NCBI GenBank assembly: GCA_019454045.1
Contig: SKCR01029095.1
Location: forward strand, 186,001-250,000
Length of the DNA stretch: 64,000 nucleotides
Origin: Zanthoxylum bungeanum
Lineage: Eukaryota > Streptophyta > Magnoliopsida > Sapindales > Rutaceae
Reading direction: 5' to 3'
The position numbers were made by a program, and so were the translations under genes. Positions 1 through 11,519 of the stretch are shown piece by piece (position 1 is the stretch's first letter; each line of letters opens with the position of its first letter). Under the pieces are notes generated by a model. It saw only the letters and a list, made by a program, of their open reading frames with translations. It was not told the origin of the DNA and did not search any database.

Positions 1-104
1 GTTGGTACGAGTACAAATTCGTATTATAAATAAAAAAGATTTACTTGAATTCTAAGGAACTATCGTCCATCTTACAACTCTATATGGGACTTCTTAGAGA
101 GGCT

Positions 105-155
105 CTATTGATAATATCTCATAACCATTTCAGCATTCCATAGCTTTCTGAGTTA
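105..155 (-). pseudogene. C-terminal tail of the G integrase/pol polyprotein
   Basis: Read on the minus strand, this stretch encodes a short peptide with the core WNAE followed by YYQ and a TAG stop at 105-107. This is the usual ending of pol in plant Tat-type gypsy elements. It is cut off from the rest of the integrase by the 42-kb element A. An in-frame TAA lies close to the junction, so the tail was already decayed or decayed later. The assignment depends on matching the end motif and on the TSD join to 42206. Confidence 0.6.
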
Positions 156-160
156 GGTGC
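156..160. repeat. Target site duplication GGTGC of element A (left copy)
   Basis: GGTGC directly precedes the LTR start TGATAAGTGC. The identical five bases follow the end of A's other LTR at 42206-42210. Confidence 0.85.
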
Positions 161-1468
161 TGATAAGTGCGGTTTATACCCACTTATTCTTGCATTTTTT
201 ATTTATTATTTTGTTAGGTTTCGTGTCATTTAATGTATGTTTGTAGTTTATTTTATGTTTTATTGATATGAAGTATTTGGACATGGATCTTTGAGCAATT
301 GTACATATTTTGGGACCATATGGACGCAACGGAAGCACGCGAGAAGAGCGGAAAATGCAGAAAATAGCATGTCAGAATTTATGTCTGGCGTCGCGATGCC
401 ACTTCAGCTCCACACATATATTTTTCCCGAGGAAGCAGCGTCGCAACGCCATTTTCCGGCGTCGCGACGCTGCGACAGACCCCCAGAATCTTCAGAGATC
501 ATGGTTTTACATGCACAAGGACTCCAAAACTTCCATATAAATATAGAGGCTCCAAAACCCTAAGGAGGAGGCTAATACACAACTCAAGAGTTCTAAACAC
601 ATATTTTAGATAGATCCAAAGAGAAAGATTGAAGAGCGACAATAGTAGATGAATGCGGTGACGTCCGAGGCGAAGGGATTCAATTCGGGTTTAATATTAT
701 AGTTTCATTCTTTAAACTCTAATGATTTCTAATATGTTCATGACATTATTTTCATTGTTTGTGTCCTTAGTAATGAACTAACTCTATTATTTTAGAGGAT
801 GATATATCATATGCTTGAAACTATGTATTTTTTTACCAATTTGAGTTTTATAAAGTTTTAATTCAGTTTATTTATATTCTCTTGTGTTTAATGTTTATTG
901 TTTGTTGGCCACAAATTGAGATGATGCATGTTTAGAATCTATCGCTCGGGAGATAGGGATTTTGAATAGGATCTAGAGAATATAATCTAGGAGATTTGTA
1001 GAGTTCGAGAGAATCTATAATTCCTTTGAAATCGTTAACACAGAATCACATAATGTAATGAATTGTTGATTACTAGATTTTAATAGGGATATCGAAGTCG
1101 GTAATTAATAATCTTTTCACTATTTCTCGGGAGAGAGAGTGGAATACTCGAGGATTATTGACTTATAAACTTAGAAATTGAATAGCAGTTAATTTGGCAT
1201 GACAAATACATTGGGGATAATTAGGTGAAATCAGACTCTATAATCTCTCTTATCTTGGTTTCTCCTCATTAAATATTTTAATATTTTGTTAATTTATCTT
1301 TTAGTTTTAACTTAGTTTGTTTTAAATTACATTATGAATGAAGTTAAGTTTATCAATTATAGTACTTAGTGCGAGTTTGATTACAATCCCTGTGGGTTCG
1401 ACACTCTACTTATCATTTACTAAAACTTGACACCGTATGCTTGCGGTACGATATAAAATATCACAACA
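161..1468 (+). repeat. 5' LTR of element A
   Basis: It begins TGATAAGTGCGG and ends TATCACAACA. A TATA-like ATATAAATATAG lies near 533-545, about 370 bp into the LTR. A 16-bp near-perfect inverted repeat occupies 435-473. An open frame of 90 codons (291-563) has a related frame in the other LTR (25321-25620), but it resembles no protein I know and I treat it as chance. The second LTR copy is interrupted by element B at the position equivalent to about base 677 here. Confidence 0.82.
435..473. repeat. CG-rich inverted repeat inside the A LTR
   Basis: Arm 1 is GCAGCGTCGCAACGCC (435-450) and arm 2 is GGCGTCGCGACGCTGC (458-473), with a 7-base loop. Fifteen of the 16 positions pair. The block is far richer in CpG than the surrounding DNA. 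In the other LTR (about 25487-25526) the arms are degraded, mostly by C-to-T and G-to-A changes. Confidence 0.75.
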
Positions 1469-1474
1469 GGTTTT

Positions 1475-1492
1475 TGGCATCGTTGCCGGGGA
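1475..1492 (+). other. Primer binding site of element A (tRNA-Asp type)
   Basis: TGGCATCGTTGCCGGGGA matches the complement of the 3' end of plant tRNA-Asp (TGGCGCCGTTGCCGGGGA) at 16 of 18 positions. It lies 7 bases after the 5' LTR and gives the plus orientation of A. Confidence 0.8.
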
Positions 1493-1500
1493 TTGTTAGT

Positions 1501-2765
1501 ATAATTGGATTAATTGGATTAATTCAATAATTACACAAGGGCTTAATTGTAAAATCATAATTATCTCTACCACTTGAGGATATTATGGTAATTGTAAGTA
1601 TGTAATAATATGTGGTTTTAGCTTGATTTAATTGGATTAAATCAAGGTGGCAAACATTTAACTAATTCATTTCCTAATCATTGGCTTGATTTAATTGGAT
1701 TAAATTAAGTGGGAGACAATGAAGATTAGTCACACTTAATTATACATATTTGGACAAATTAGATTAAGCCCACTTAAAAGTTGATTACAACTTTATTAAT
1801 TAAAAATTGCCTAAGTTTTGCTATAAATAGCAGACTTTATGAAAGTTTTAATTATAAGTACAAGTACAAGTAAATTCTTAGAGAAATTAGCTTGCACACC
1901 TTGGAGGTTCTCCAACCATTTCAACAAAGAAGAAGTAGATTAGATCTTGCATCAAGCTTGCTAAGTAAGTTTGAACTTCTCTTAAGTTATGAATTATGTA
2001 TTAGATGCATGATCACATAGCTTAATGTTGAAATAAAACTAATAAATTGTGTTAGGATGCTTTGGAAGTATAAACACAATATACTTGTAATTGGGTCAAA
2101 ATATTTATGTTAGACATAAACATAAATTAGAGTTTGGAACTCTAGATTAAAGTTTAGAGCTATAGCTACCATTCTAGAATCATTTGACCACCTTTGGGTG
2201 ATCTAGAATTGTTCACGAGATATTTTTTATTGGGATTCTAATTTGGTTTGTGTATTGGATTCAAAATTTACGCAAATACGTATTTAGAATAAATTTATAT
2301 TTTTGTAAAAATATTTGATATTTTGAAAAACTTGTTTTTTATTCTATAACATGTGTTGATGTTGGTTTTGATGTTAAAAATTATTTTTTGGTGTTTTTGA
2401 GGTGTTTAGGGAAGAACGAAAAAAATTAGGGTAATAGACCCTAATTCCTTCAGCTCACTGGAAAGTGAGCTGAAGGAAAGTGAAATGGAAACAAAAAAAA
2501 AAGGTGTTGCACGCACTGTACGCGCACAGTCCGCCCGTACACTGTAGCGAGCGCGTCATGTGCGCGCGCGGTAATTTTATTTTCGTCCGTTTTTGAGTTT
2601 TCGGACTCCGATTCAGCCCCAATTTTTTCCTATACACTCGTAATGGAATATAGTATTTTATTAAATATTTTAAAATTACACCCATGCTTGATATCCATTG
2701 ATTAGACCCATTTTTACTGCGCGGGGTACCAATCCGACCCTAGGGGTTCCACAACTGCCCCAACA
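1501..2765 (+). repeat. Truncated 5' LTR of element D
   Basis: It aligns with 20648-22015 almost throughout and ends CCCCAACA. A TATA-like CTATAAATAGCA lies near 1821-1832. The other copy has about 125 bp more (around 21040-21165, containing two similar GAAGATTGGATCTT-type blocks), which this copy appears to have lost. Confidence 0.75.
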
Positions 2766-2768
2766 GAA

Positions 2769-2780
2769 TCGTATCAGAGC
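2769..2780 (+). other. Primer binding site of element D (initiator tRNA-Met type)
   Basis: TCGTATCAGAGC differs at one base from TGGTATCAGAGC, the complement of the initiator tRNA-Met 3' end, and lies 3 bases after the LTR. Confidence 0.7.
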
Positions 2781-3035
2781 AAGGCTTAACCACACAACAC
2801 ATGTTTTTGAATCTATGTCATAGTAATTTTAATTTAATTATGCATAAGACATATTGGTTATGTATTGCATGTTTTAAATTAAAACTTTGACCTAATTAAA
2901 TTAATGACCTGATTGTCATAAATTTCCCGTGATTAGGTGATTACTTTATTTAAGTAATAGTATTAGTAATATTGGAGCATTATTGGATGGTCCTTCTTGT
3001 CAATACAAAGATGAATGGGTTCTTACTACTTATAT

Positions 3036-3327
3036 CCAATATCGTCATTAGTGTGAGGGTATAAGTACTCGGAACTTAGGTCGCTCCGGTAAAATATTAG
3101 ATGTAGCGTGATGAGTTAACATAGTCACCCAATATCGTCATTAGTGTGAGGGTGTACTTATTAGTGCACATTGACAAGTATACACCTAGAACACGTCTTA
3201 ATCCAATATCATCATTAATGTGAGGATAAGAAATGGTTCAGGACCAAACTAGGAGTCACATGAAGTGATTGACCTTGGAGGTCTACCTAATGAGTTTATA
3301 AAGCCCAATATCGTCATTAGTGTGAGG
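3036..3327 (+). repeat. Four dispersed copies of a 23-bp motif in the leader of element D
   Basis: CCAATATCGTCATTAGTGTG followed by AGG occurs at 3036-3058, 3130-3151 (allowing for one C), 3203-3225 (two changes) and 3305-3327. Copies 1, 2 and 4 are essentially identical although the sequence between them is unrelated. They lie between primer site and gag, where retroelements carry packaging and translation signals. Confidence 0.75.
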
Positions 3328-3527
3328 CTTAAGTAAATGTCATGGGATCCACTTCCCGCTATGAAATTTTGATAGTCAAATTTCTATTTTTCCGTTAAGG
3401 GAGATTACAATATTACGTAAAGTAGTGGGATGACACTAATATATTTAAAATTCCATAATCAATTAGTGTTATCACTTTTGAAATGAAAAATGTTCTGCTA
3501 CTCTTTTAAAAAAATGTTGTCTTATAG

Positions 3528-4330
3528 ATGGTTGTCGCTAATCCATTGATGAAACTTTTGGATACCAATAACATAAAAGAAGCCGAGAACTATTTTGAAT
3601 GGGAAATGAACATACACATTGTCTTGGAGTATGAAAAGTTGACTTATGTCACTATTAATCCACTATCTATTGAAATCGATCCTAACTCCACTCCAGAAGA
3701 GCGAGAAACTTTTAATAGATGGAAGGATGATAACCTGTAGGTAAAATCCTACATCTTGGGATCGATGGTTCCAGATTTACCGAGACAGTACATTGAAATA
3801 TCGGATGCTTGGAGCATCATACGAACACTCAATGAATTGTTCGAGGCAAACCAAGAGATGGAATTTGATCGAAGGTCTAAGGAATTTTTCCATGCTGAAC
3901 TCAAGGAGGGAGGAGATATCAGCACTCATGTTTTGAACATGACAGACCAGATTCGATATCTTGAACGATATGACATTGTGTTTGATGAACGGCTGGGCCG
4001 TAATTTTATTATGTCTTCTTTGTCTGGTTCTTATGCTGGCTTTGTCTTAAATTTCCATATGCATTCGATACAAGCCACATACGAAGAACTTCATAACATG
4101 CTACGCACGGCGGAGCAAGATTTGAGGAAAGACAACCCCACACTGTATCTTCATGGTGGAGCTGGCTCTTCAAAGACTTCTCGGAAGTCAAAGAAAATAA
4201 AGATGGGGAAGAAGAAGATATCAAAGAAGAACTCCAAGAAGCGCAAAGGTGTAAAACCGAAAGTAGCTCGTGATCAATGTCTACAATGCAAGAAGTCTAG
4301 ACACTGGAAGAAGGACTATCCAGAGCTTAA
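3528..4330 (+). pseudogene. gag of element D
   Basis: Two frames (3528-3740 and 3756-4330) are separated by a TAG stop, with reading continuing in phase after it. The product is a copia gag: an N-terminal region starting near a MKLLDTNNIKEAENYFEW-type motif, a UBN2-like middle (GGDISTHVLNMTDQIRYLE region), a lysine-rich block near 4190-4260, and a zinc knuckle C-x2-C-x4-H-x4-(C to Y) near 4278-4322 whose last cysteine is lost. It would package the element RNA; here it is non-functional because of the stop and the knuckle change. Confidence 0.75.
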
Positions 4331-4379
4331 AGGAAAATCAGGACCCTCATGTACGCTTTGTATTTTTCCAATTATTGAC

Positions 4380-7300
4380 ATCTCATTAGCCATAGATGCA
4401 AATAGTGGATGGGTGTTAGACACTGGAAATCCTACTCATATTTGCAATTCTTTGCAGGAAATGAGGGTTAAAAGAAGGCAGAATAAAAGAGATATACACC
4501 TTAGAGTTGGCAATGGTGAGACATTGGATGTCAATGCCATAATAACAGTTGTTCTAGATCTCTCAAATGGATGTAAATTAGATTTGCATGACTATTATTA
4601 TGTTCCCTCAATTATCAGACAAATAATATCACTGCCAATATTAGATAAAGAGGGATATAAAATAAATATTAAGGATGAAACTTTATGTTTGTATGATAAA
4701 GAAAATTTATTGAAATATGAATGTTCTTTATCAAACGGTCACTATGTTTTGGAAACATGTAGAGATGTTTTTAATATAGAGAAAAATACAAGTAAGAGTC
4801 TGAATTAAATAATACTGAATTATGATCAAACGGTCACTATGTTTTGGAAACATGTAGAGATGTTTATAATATAGAGAAAAATACAAGTAAGAGTCTGAAT
4901 TAAATAATACTGAATTATGACATATAAGCTTGGGCCACATAGGTATTAGACGTCTATCCAAACCGGTAAATGATGGTTTGATTGAAAATATTACCTTAGA
5001 TTCTTATCTGCTTTGTGAGTCATGTTTCCAAGGAAAGATGACAAAGACCCCATTTCTAGGTGTTGGACACAGTGCTGGAGATTTATTGGAACTAAAGCGA
5101 TGTGTGTGGTCCATTAAATCATGTCACTCATGATGGTTCAACATACTTTGTTACTTTCACAGATGAAATAAGTCGAAAATATTTGACAAGTTCAAAATAT
5201 TCTGAAACGAAGTAGAAAAATAAACCAGTAAATTCATCAAATGCCTTAGATCAGATCAAGGAGGTGAAGACATGAGTGAAGAATTCAGAATTTATTTAAG
5301 GGAGAATGGAATTCTTGCCCAATATAGCCCACCAGGAACACCTCAACATAATGGTGTGTCTGAACGAAGAAATCATACTTTATTGGATATGGTGCAATCC
5401 ATGATGAGTTATACAGATCTTCCTTATTACCTTTGGGGTTATGCTTTACTAACTGCTGCCTACATACTTAATATGGTTCCATCGAAAGTTGTTTCTACAA
5501 CCCTCTATCAGACATGGTTCAGTAGAAATCCAAGTCTTAGGCATTTAAAGATTTGAGGTTGTCCTACATACGTTAGAATTGCGCAGTGAGATAAACTAGC
5601 ACCTAGAGGGTATAAATATAGGTTCGTTGGATATCCTGATAATTTCATGGGATATCAATTCTACGATTCCGAGCAATGAAATGTGTTTGTTGTTCGCTTT
5701 GCAACTTTTCTTGTAAAACAATTTTGGAGAGAAAGTGGAAATTATAGAGAGATTAAACTTGATGAGTTTGATCCCAACATTAAGGAACCTGAGATGGAAC
5801 CAAAGATCCAATTAGATAAAGGTCTACAAAACAGGTTCTACGTAAGTCGAATAGAATATCAATGCCCATGAGAGATTGTTTTTAACATCTGATGTGAGCC
5901 TTGATGTTCTCTTCATGGAGGAAACAGATGTGACTACGTATAAAGAAGTTATATTGGATATCGATTCGAGAAAATGGTAGGAAGCCATAAAATTCGAAAT
6001 GAATTCAATGCATGCCAATCAAGTCTGGGACTTAGTTGAACTTCATGAAGGTGTTAAACCTATTGGTTCTAAATGGGTTTACAAAAGGAAGCGAGGGCCC
6101 GATGGAAATGTGTAATACACTTAACGTCTTGGGATTGACTATGAGGAAACGTTTTCACCAGTAGACATGCTAAAATCTATTATGATTCTTTTAGCCATTG
6201 CTGCATATCATGACTATGAGATATGACAGATGGATGTGAAAATCACTTTCCTAAATGGATTCCTTGAAGAGGATATCTATATGGAATAACTAGAGGGTTT
6301 CGTATCTAGTGAGACTTCAAACTTAGTTTGTAAGTTCCAGAAGTCTATTTATGGATATAAACAGGCATCCCGAAGCTGGAATCGTCATTTTGATGAGATA
6401 ATTAGATTATCTGGATTCATCAAGAATGAAGAAGAACCATGTGTTTATAAGAAAGTTAGTGGGAGCATGATAGTTTTCTTAGTCTTGTATGTAGATGACA
6501 TCCTTATCATAGGAAATGATATAGGGATGATGCAAAGTGTGAAAGCCTACCTTTACAAGAACTTCTCCATGAAAGATATTGGTGAAGCTTCCTACTAGGT
6601 ATAAGGCTCTACCGGGATAGAGTTAGGAAACTTATTGGGTTGTCACAATCGACGTACATAGATAAGATGTTAGAAATGTACGGTCGTACCAACTGCAAGA
6701 CAACAATGTACATTTTCGATACGACATACATCTTTCGAAGAAAATGGAACCTCAGACTGAGGAAGAGAGAGTTAGGATGTCTAACTTGCCATATGCTTCT
6801 TGTATTGGAAGCATAATGTATTCTATGTTATGTACTAGACCTGACATCAATTACGCCGCCAGTGTCACCGGCCGATATCAATCTGATCCAGGTAATGATC
6901 ATTGGACAGCCGTGAAACATATCCTAAAATATCTTAAAGGTACTACAGATAAGTTTCTGATATATAGAGAAGATGAGCTACAAGTTAAAGATTATACATA
7001 CTCCAATGAGATCCAGATGATAGAAAATCTACATCAAGATACATATTTACCCTTAACGACGGTATTGTTAGTTGGCTATTTTCAAAGTAAGGCTCAACAA
7101 CTGATTCCACCACTGAGGCGGAATTTATAGCGGCTTCAAAAGCTGCTAAAGAAGTTGTTTGGATTAGAAATTTTATCACAGAACTTTGCGTTATGCCTAG
7201 TATTATGAATTCGATCCTATTATACTGTGATAATAATGGAGCCATCGCATATGCTAAGAATTCGAGGACGCATTCCAAGTCTAAACACGTGGAAATGAAA

Positions 7301-7461
7301 TACTGCGTAATTAGAGAGATTATTGAATGAAAATACATAGTGGTCTTGAAAGTTCAAGGACAAGACAACATAGCAGACCTGCTTACAAAGGCCTTACCTC
7401 CTAAGTTATTTGATAAACATATGGAGGAGATGAGACTGCGGTACCATCCAGATTGGCACTA
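4380..7461 (+). pseudogene. pol of element D (protease, integrase, RT, RNase H), heavily decayed
   Basis: The order is typical copia: protease with an intact DTG at about 4422, GAG-pre-integrase (SLGHIGIRRL, CESC near 5015), integrase with PGTPQHNGVSERRN near 5331-5370 that keeps the catalytic glutamate, RT with YVDD at 6488-6499, and RNase H ending around NIADLLTKALP near 7368-7401. In-frame stops occur throughout RT (for example near 6113, 6223, 6287 and 6596), and the segment that should carry the YKARLV motif after GPDGN (about 6110-6125) is deleted. A 95-bp tandem duplication lies at 4731-4920. It cannot encode active enzyme. Confidence 0.8.
4731..4920 (+). repeat. 95-bp tandem duplication within pol of element D
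   Basis: 4731-4825 is repeated at 4826-4920 with a single visible mismatch (GTTTTTAAT against GTTTATAAT). It includes the TAA that ends the preceding frame, so it follows or accompanies loss of function. Confidence 0.85.
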
Positions 7462-7475
7462 AGTAAGTGGGAGTT
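7461..7475 (+). other. Polypurine tract of element D
   Basis: AAGTAAGTGGGAGTTT lies directly before the 3' LTR start TGTTGGAATTGG and fits the AAGTGGGAG core seen in many plant copia elements. It follows the pol stop by a base or so. Confidence 0.7.
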
Positions 7476-8062
7476 TGTTGGAATTGGTGCTTGGAGTGCC
7501 AATCCGAATTGTACTTTTTATTATTTATTAATAAAATAACTACAATTTTCATTTCATACCTTATTAATGGTATTGTCATTATGTGTATTAGATTGATGTA
7601 TAGATATGCTAAGAATGACATCAACCTTAGAATAGTCTTGACACTAGGTGTAAATAATTCTTAAAGTATAAATATATTCCTAGTCGTTGGTTTTGAAATA
7701 CGCTCGAATTCCTATAACCTATAAGACTAGCACATGTCGTATATTGGAATTGGAGTTCCAATGGTTTAAACCCGATGTACCATGAGTTTTGGAAACTCGT
7801 ATAGACATGTGGCTATTCGTTGAAGTGAATACTGAATGACTCATAGGTGATTCCTAATAGTTGGAAGTACACACCACCGTCAATAGGAATCTCCTCGAGT
7901 CGAGTAGCATATGTAATCCTTTGACTATAAGATAACATTGATTTTATGTAAGATCCTTCACACTTTGATGCCATGTATGTCAGAAACCTTTTATGGTATG
8001 GCCTCTAGATGTTCGTTAGGTGTGGACCGATGCACTCAGTAATGAAGTGCGAATCAAGATAG
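7476..8062 (+). repeat. 3' LTR of element D, first part
   Basis: It starts TGTTGGAATTGGTGC. The first 587 bp of the LTR are here; element E interrupts it after GATAG (8058-8062). The continuation at 20178 reads GATCTATCGG. The same continuous arrangement (TCAAGATAGGATC) is seen in the related solo LTR near 48280, which confirms the join. Confidence 0.82.
8058..8062. repeat. Target site duplication GATAG of element E (left copy)
   Basis: GATAG precedes TGTTGGGG at 8063 and recurs at 20173-20177 straight after the LTR end CCTTCA. Confidence 0.85.
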
Positions 8063-10036
8063 TGTTGGGGTTGGTGCTCAGAGTGCCAATTCCCGGTTGT
8101 ATTTCTTTATGAATACTACTGTAAAACGTTATTATTATGAATAATATATGCAGTTTCTATAATATAATGTATCTTTTTATATGGTAAAGACGTAATGACC
8201 TTAGAATGACTAGTCATGGTACTGTTGCAAAAGCGTCGCAACTGACATTGAGTTGTATCATGACGTTGTCATTCCCAGACTGTTCCTGGTCAAGGTTTAC
8301 ATTACTTGGTCAGTATAGTAAACCCGTTGAGACCGGTACATGTCGTATACTGGAATATATGATTCCAATGGTTTCTCAATGAACCATAAGTCTTGGAGAC
8401 TAATATAGATGTGTAGGTGTTTATAGCGGATAAACACTGATTTATACATTTCCATGACCTCGACCTGTATGATTCATCGAGTTTATCCGTGATCGTCATA
8501 ATTTACGTGGTGGATAAATTGTAGACACGAAATTGGATTTCGTGACGGATATGCCTGAATCTAGAGAGTCTCACTAATGAAATATACTCGTAGAGCACTA
8601 GGGCAACATTTATAAATAATATTGATTATTTATAAAGTCGTTTAAAGGTTAAACGAAAAATACATGTGTGGGACCCGATAGTCATTTCCTTAATTTTGTG
8701 TATTTGCATTTAATATTAGATTAATTCAAATACACATTAATTAATTGTCAATTGAGATATTTGACTAATATTATAATATATATATGTATTTGATATTTAT
8801 TGTAAGTATAATACATATATTTAATATATTGTATTTAATTAATTAATTAATTATTTAATTGTTAAATGATTAAATTAATTAAAATATAAATATCTTAAAG
8901 TTATGATATTTTTTAATGACCAAGTTGCAATTGTTGACTAAATTGAAAATGTCATTAAAGTGTAATGATCATTATTAACAAGTTGGCGAGTTGAACTTTA
9001 ATAAAGTAAAAATTAAATATCTTGATATTTGGTATATACCAAATTCGGCCAAGGCCAAATTGATGGTAGGGTATATATTGTTTTGTTTTCATTAGGGTTT
9101 AGATCACCATCAACACTTATCAAATAACTCCATTAAAAGAAAACAAAAGAAGCTTGGAGAAAACAAGAGAAAACAAAGGAAAACTTGGAATTTAGTAAGT
9201 TTTTCAAACTTGCTATTAGAAAGGAAAATGTTCCTTGAGTTCTAGGCTTAATGTTATGATTTCTTATGTTTTTATATTCTTTATTCTTTGTGTTTTGGTG
9301 GATGGAAGTTTGATAATGGGGTTGAGCATGTATTAAGTTGATAGAATGCTTATAAGGTGTTAACTAGCATTCTTTGAAAGTTTAAGAAACTTGTTGCTAG
9401 TCTAGAGTTGTGACCCACTCTTAAATGACCTTGATTTGATCTATAGTTATTTCATTGTGTTGAGACTTGATTTGAATGGAAGAAACATGATTGAAGTATT
9501 GGATTTAACCAATTTGGTCTAATTTGTCCAATTTCAAGAAATTGAAAAATTAGGGTTTACGACCAGTTCCAAATTTGGGGTTTTTCATTTATATGGTGTA
9601 TTTGGATGTGTATATGATGCATGTAAAATATTGGGTTGATTGTATTTTGTCTTAATGTGTTTTGAACAATGGAAGTGCAAAATGCACATTAACCCACTGG
9701 TATATGGCTCTCGGCCTTGGGCTAAATTTTGGGAAATTTATGTTGCAATTTGAATTTCAATATGTATAACATGTTAAATTCATATATGTAATGATTTAGA
9801 ATCATCCAAAATCGTTTCGAACAATTTCGGATTAAAATAAACAAAATACTTGGTTTAGGGGTAATTCGGTAAATTCACATAAATTTGATTTATAGTGTTT
9901 TATTTCATAATTTGATTATTGGATAATAAAATAAATAAGTTTATTTTATTCATCCGAGAAAAATTTTTGAAATCGGAAAATTTGATTTTCCCACTGTTCC
10001 GCTGCGTTACCGGATTTCCGCTATAAAACCCATTCA
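8063..10036 (+). repeat. 5' LTR of element E (internally deleted)
   Basis: It starts TGTTGGGGTTGGTGC and ends AACCCATTCA. Compared with the solo LTR at 47630, about 430 bp are missing at the junction near 8440/8441 (AAACACTGA to TTTATACATT). It carries the TTAATTAATTAATTAATTA tract near 8837-8855 and one copy of the segment that is amplified in the 3' LTR. An imperfect repeat CCAAATTCGGCCAAGGCCAAATT sits near 9039-9061. Confidence 0.82.
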
Positions 10037-10039
10037 AAA

Positions 10040-10051
10040 TGGTATCAGAGC
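10040..10051 (+). other. Primer binding site of element E (initiator tRNA-Met type)
   Basis: TGGTATCAGAGC is a perfect 12-base complement of the initiator tRNA-Met 3' end, 3 bases after the 5' LTR. The 744 bases to the gag start form the untranslated leader; they contain related blocks such as GAGATTGTGCCTC (10271) and GAGACCGTGCCTC (10561) but no gene. Confidence 0.85.
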
Positions 10052-10795
10052 GAGTCTGATTCTAGGCCCCCTAATATGATTAGCCTTTAATTCAATGTTT
10101 AATCATGTTTTCTTAACTTTATACATGCATTTTAATCTAATTTGATTAGATTTATGGTGTATGACACTTAGTGGAAAATCCCTAATTAATAAGGTTTAAA
10201 TGTAATTATGTATTTGATGCATGTTATGTGGTCCGTCTTGTCAATACGGTTTATAAATATTTCTCTGTGACTACATCCGAGATTGTGCCTCTTCTGTAAG
10301 GGTGTAGCCGATAGAAATTTATTTATACCGGATGTATATCAGATACTAGATAAATTCAATCGAAAGCGGAATCCTGAACGTGCCCTAGTTGACAGGGTTA
10401 CACAAGTAACTTGAGTTTATCATTGACGAGTTTAACCTTGGTATGTCTCATTGTGGGCCTGCCTTAGCAGCGACAACGAGAAACGACCAGGACCGAAAAC
10501 CCAGGAGTCACTAGTGAGTGATTGACAAATGAGTTGTCTACCTGATGAATATACGTAGGCGAGACCGTGCCTCTGCTGTGAGCTGAAATATATTCACGGG
10601 ATCCACTTTTCACAATTTGTATTTAATTTAATTATTAAATCTTTGTATTCTGTTTTGGGATTACAGTATTGCATGATTTAGTGGGAGGGGCATTTTTAGA
10701 TTAAAAATCCATGATCTAGTTTATGCTTATGATATTATATAAAACTGCTTAACTTTCTGCTAACCGTTTTTCGTGATCTATATGATAGATTTGCG

Positions 10796-11519
10796 ATGGC
10801 GGCACCATCCACTAATCAGTTTGCGCGTATGCTTGATGCGAACAAACTTAAAGGCGCTGATAACTTCGCCGATTGGGATCTGGATTTGAGGATTGTCCTC
10901 GATTCCGAGAGGTTGGGATATGTTCTTGAGGGTCCACTGCCCCTTGCTGTGGTAGATGACGCTACACCGGAAGAATGCGAAGTCTTCCAAGCTTGGAATG
11001 ATGATGATTTAAGGGTTAAATCATACATCTTAAGTTCGCTTTCACCTTTCACCGGACTCAAGAAAGTATTATGGCATGTCAGATGCTTATACTATGATGA
11101 CACGATTAGGACAATCGTTTGAGAACCAAGAATAAGTTGTTGTTCATAAGGTCGCAATGGAACTGTTCCATGCGCGGTTGGATGAGGGGCAAGCTGTTAG
11201 CCCATATGTTCTTCAGATGATCGATTTGATCGATCAATTGAGGCAACATAATCTTATTATGAATGACATTCTCGGTATGAGTGTCATTCTTGGTTCGCTC
11301 CCAGATTCTTATCGCCGATTTGTGATGTATTTCAACATGAACGGGATTGTCTGCACCTACCAAGAGCTGCATAGGATGTTGCTCACGGCGGAAGAGGACC
11401 TCAAGAAGGGAGTACCGACTCACCCTCGGAGACCTACTTCTCTTTCTGCTTCTTCCCAGACTTGGTCAAAGGGAAAGAAGAAGAAAGGGAAGAAGAAGGG
11501 TTTCGGTCCTCAACCATAG
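10796..11519 (+). pseudogene. gag of element E
   Basis: It starts at ATG 10796. The first frame runs to 11122 and encodes the copia gag N-terminus (FARMLDANKLKGADNFADW); a frameshift and short rearrangement near 11075-11130 follow, and the second frame (11157-11519) holds the remaining gag body and a lysine-rich block (KGKKKKGKKKG). The zinc knuckle C-x2-C-x4-H-x4-(C to Y) comes just after the TAG at 11517-11519, near 11560-11605. The reading frame of the knuckle continues from the gag frame across that stop, so a single substitution ended it. The product would be the capsid/nucleocapsid protein. Confidence 0.8.

Noticed and set aside
291..563. 90-codon frame in A's LTR, with a related frame in the other LTR
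   Set aside because: Two LTRs are copies, so sharing a frame is expected. No protein similarity and no start context support a gene.
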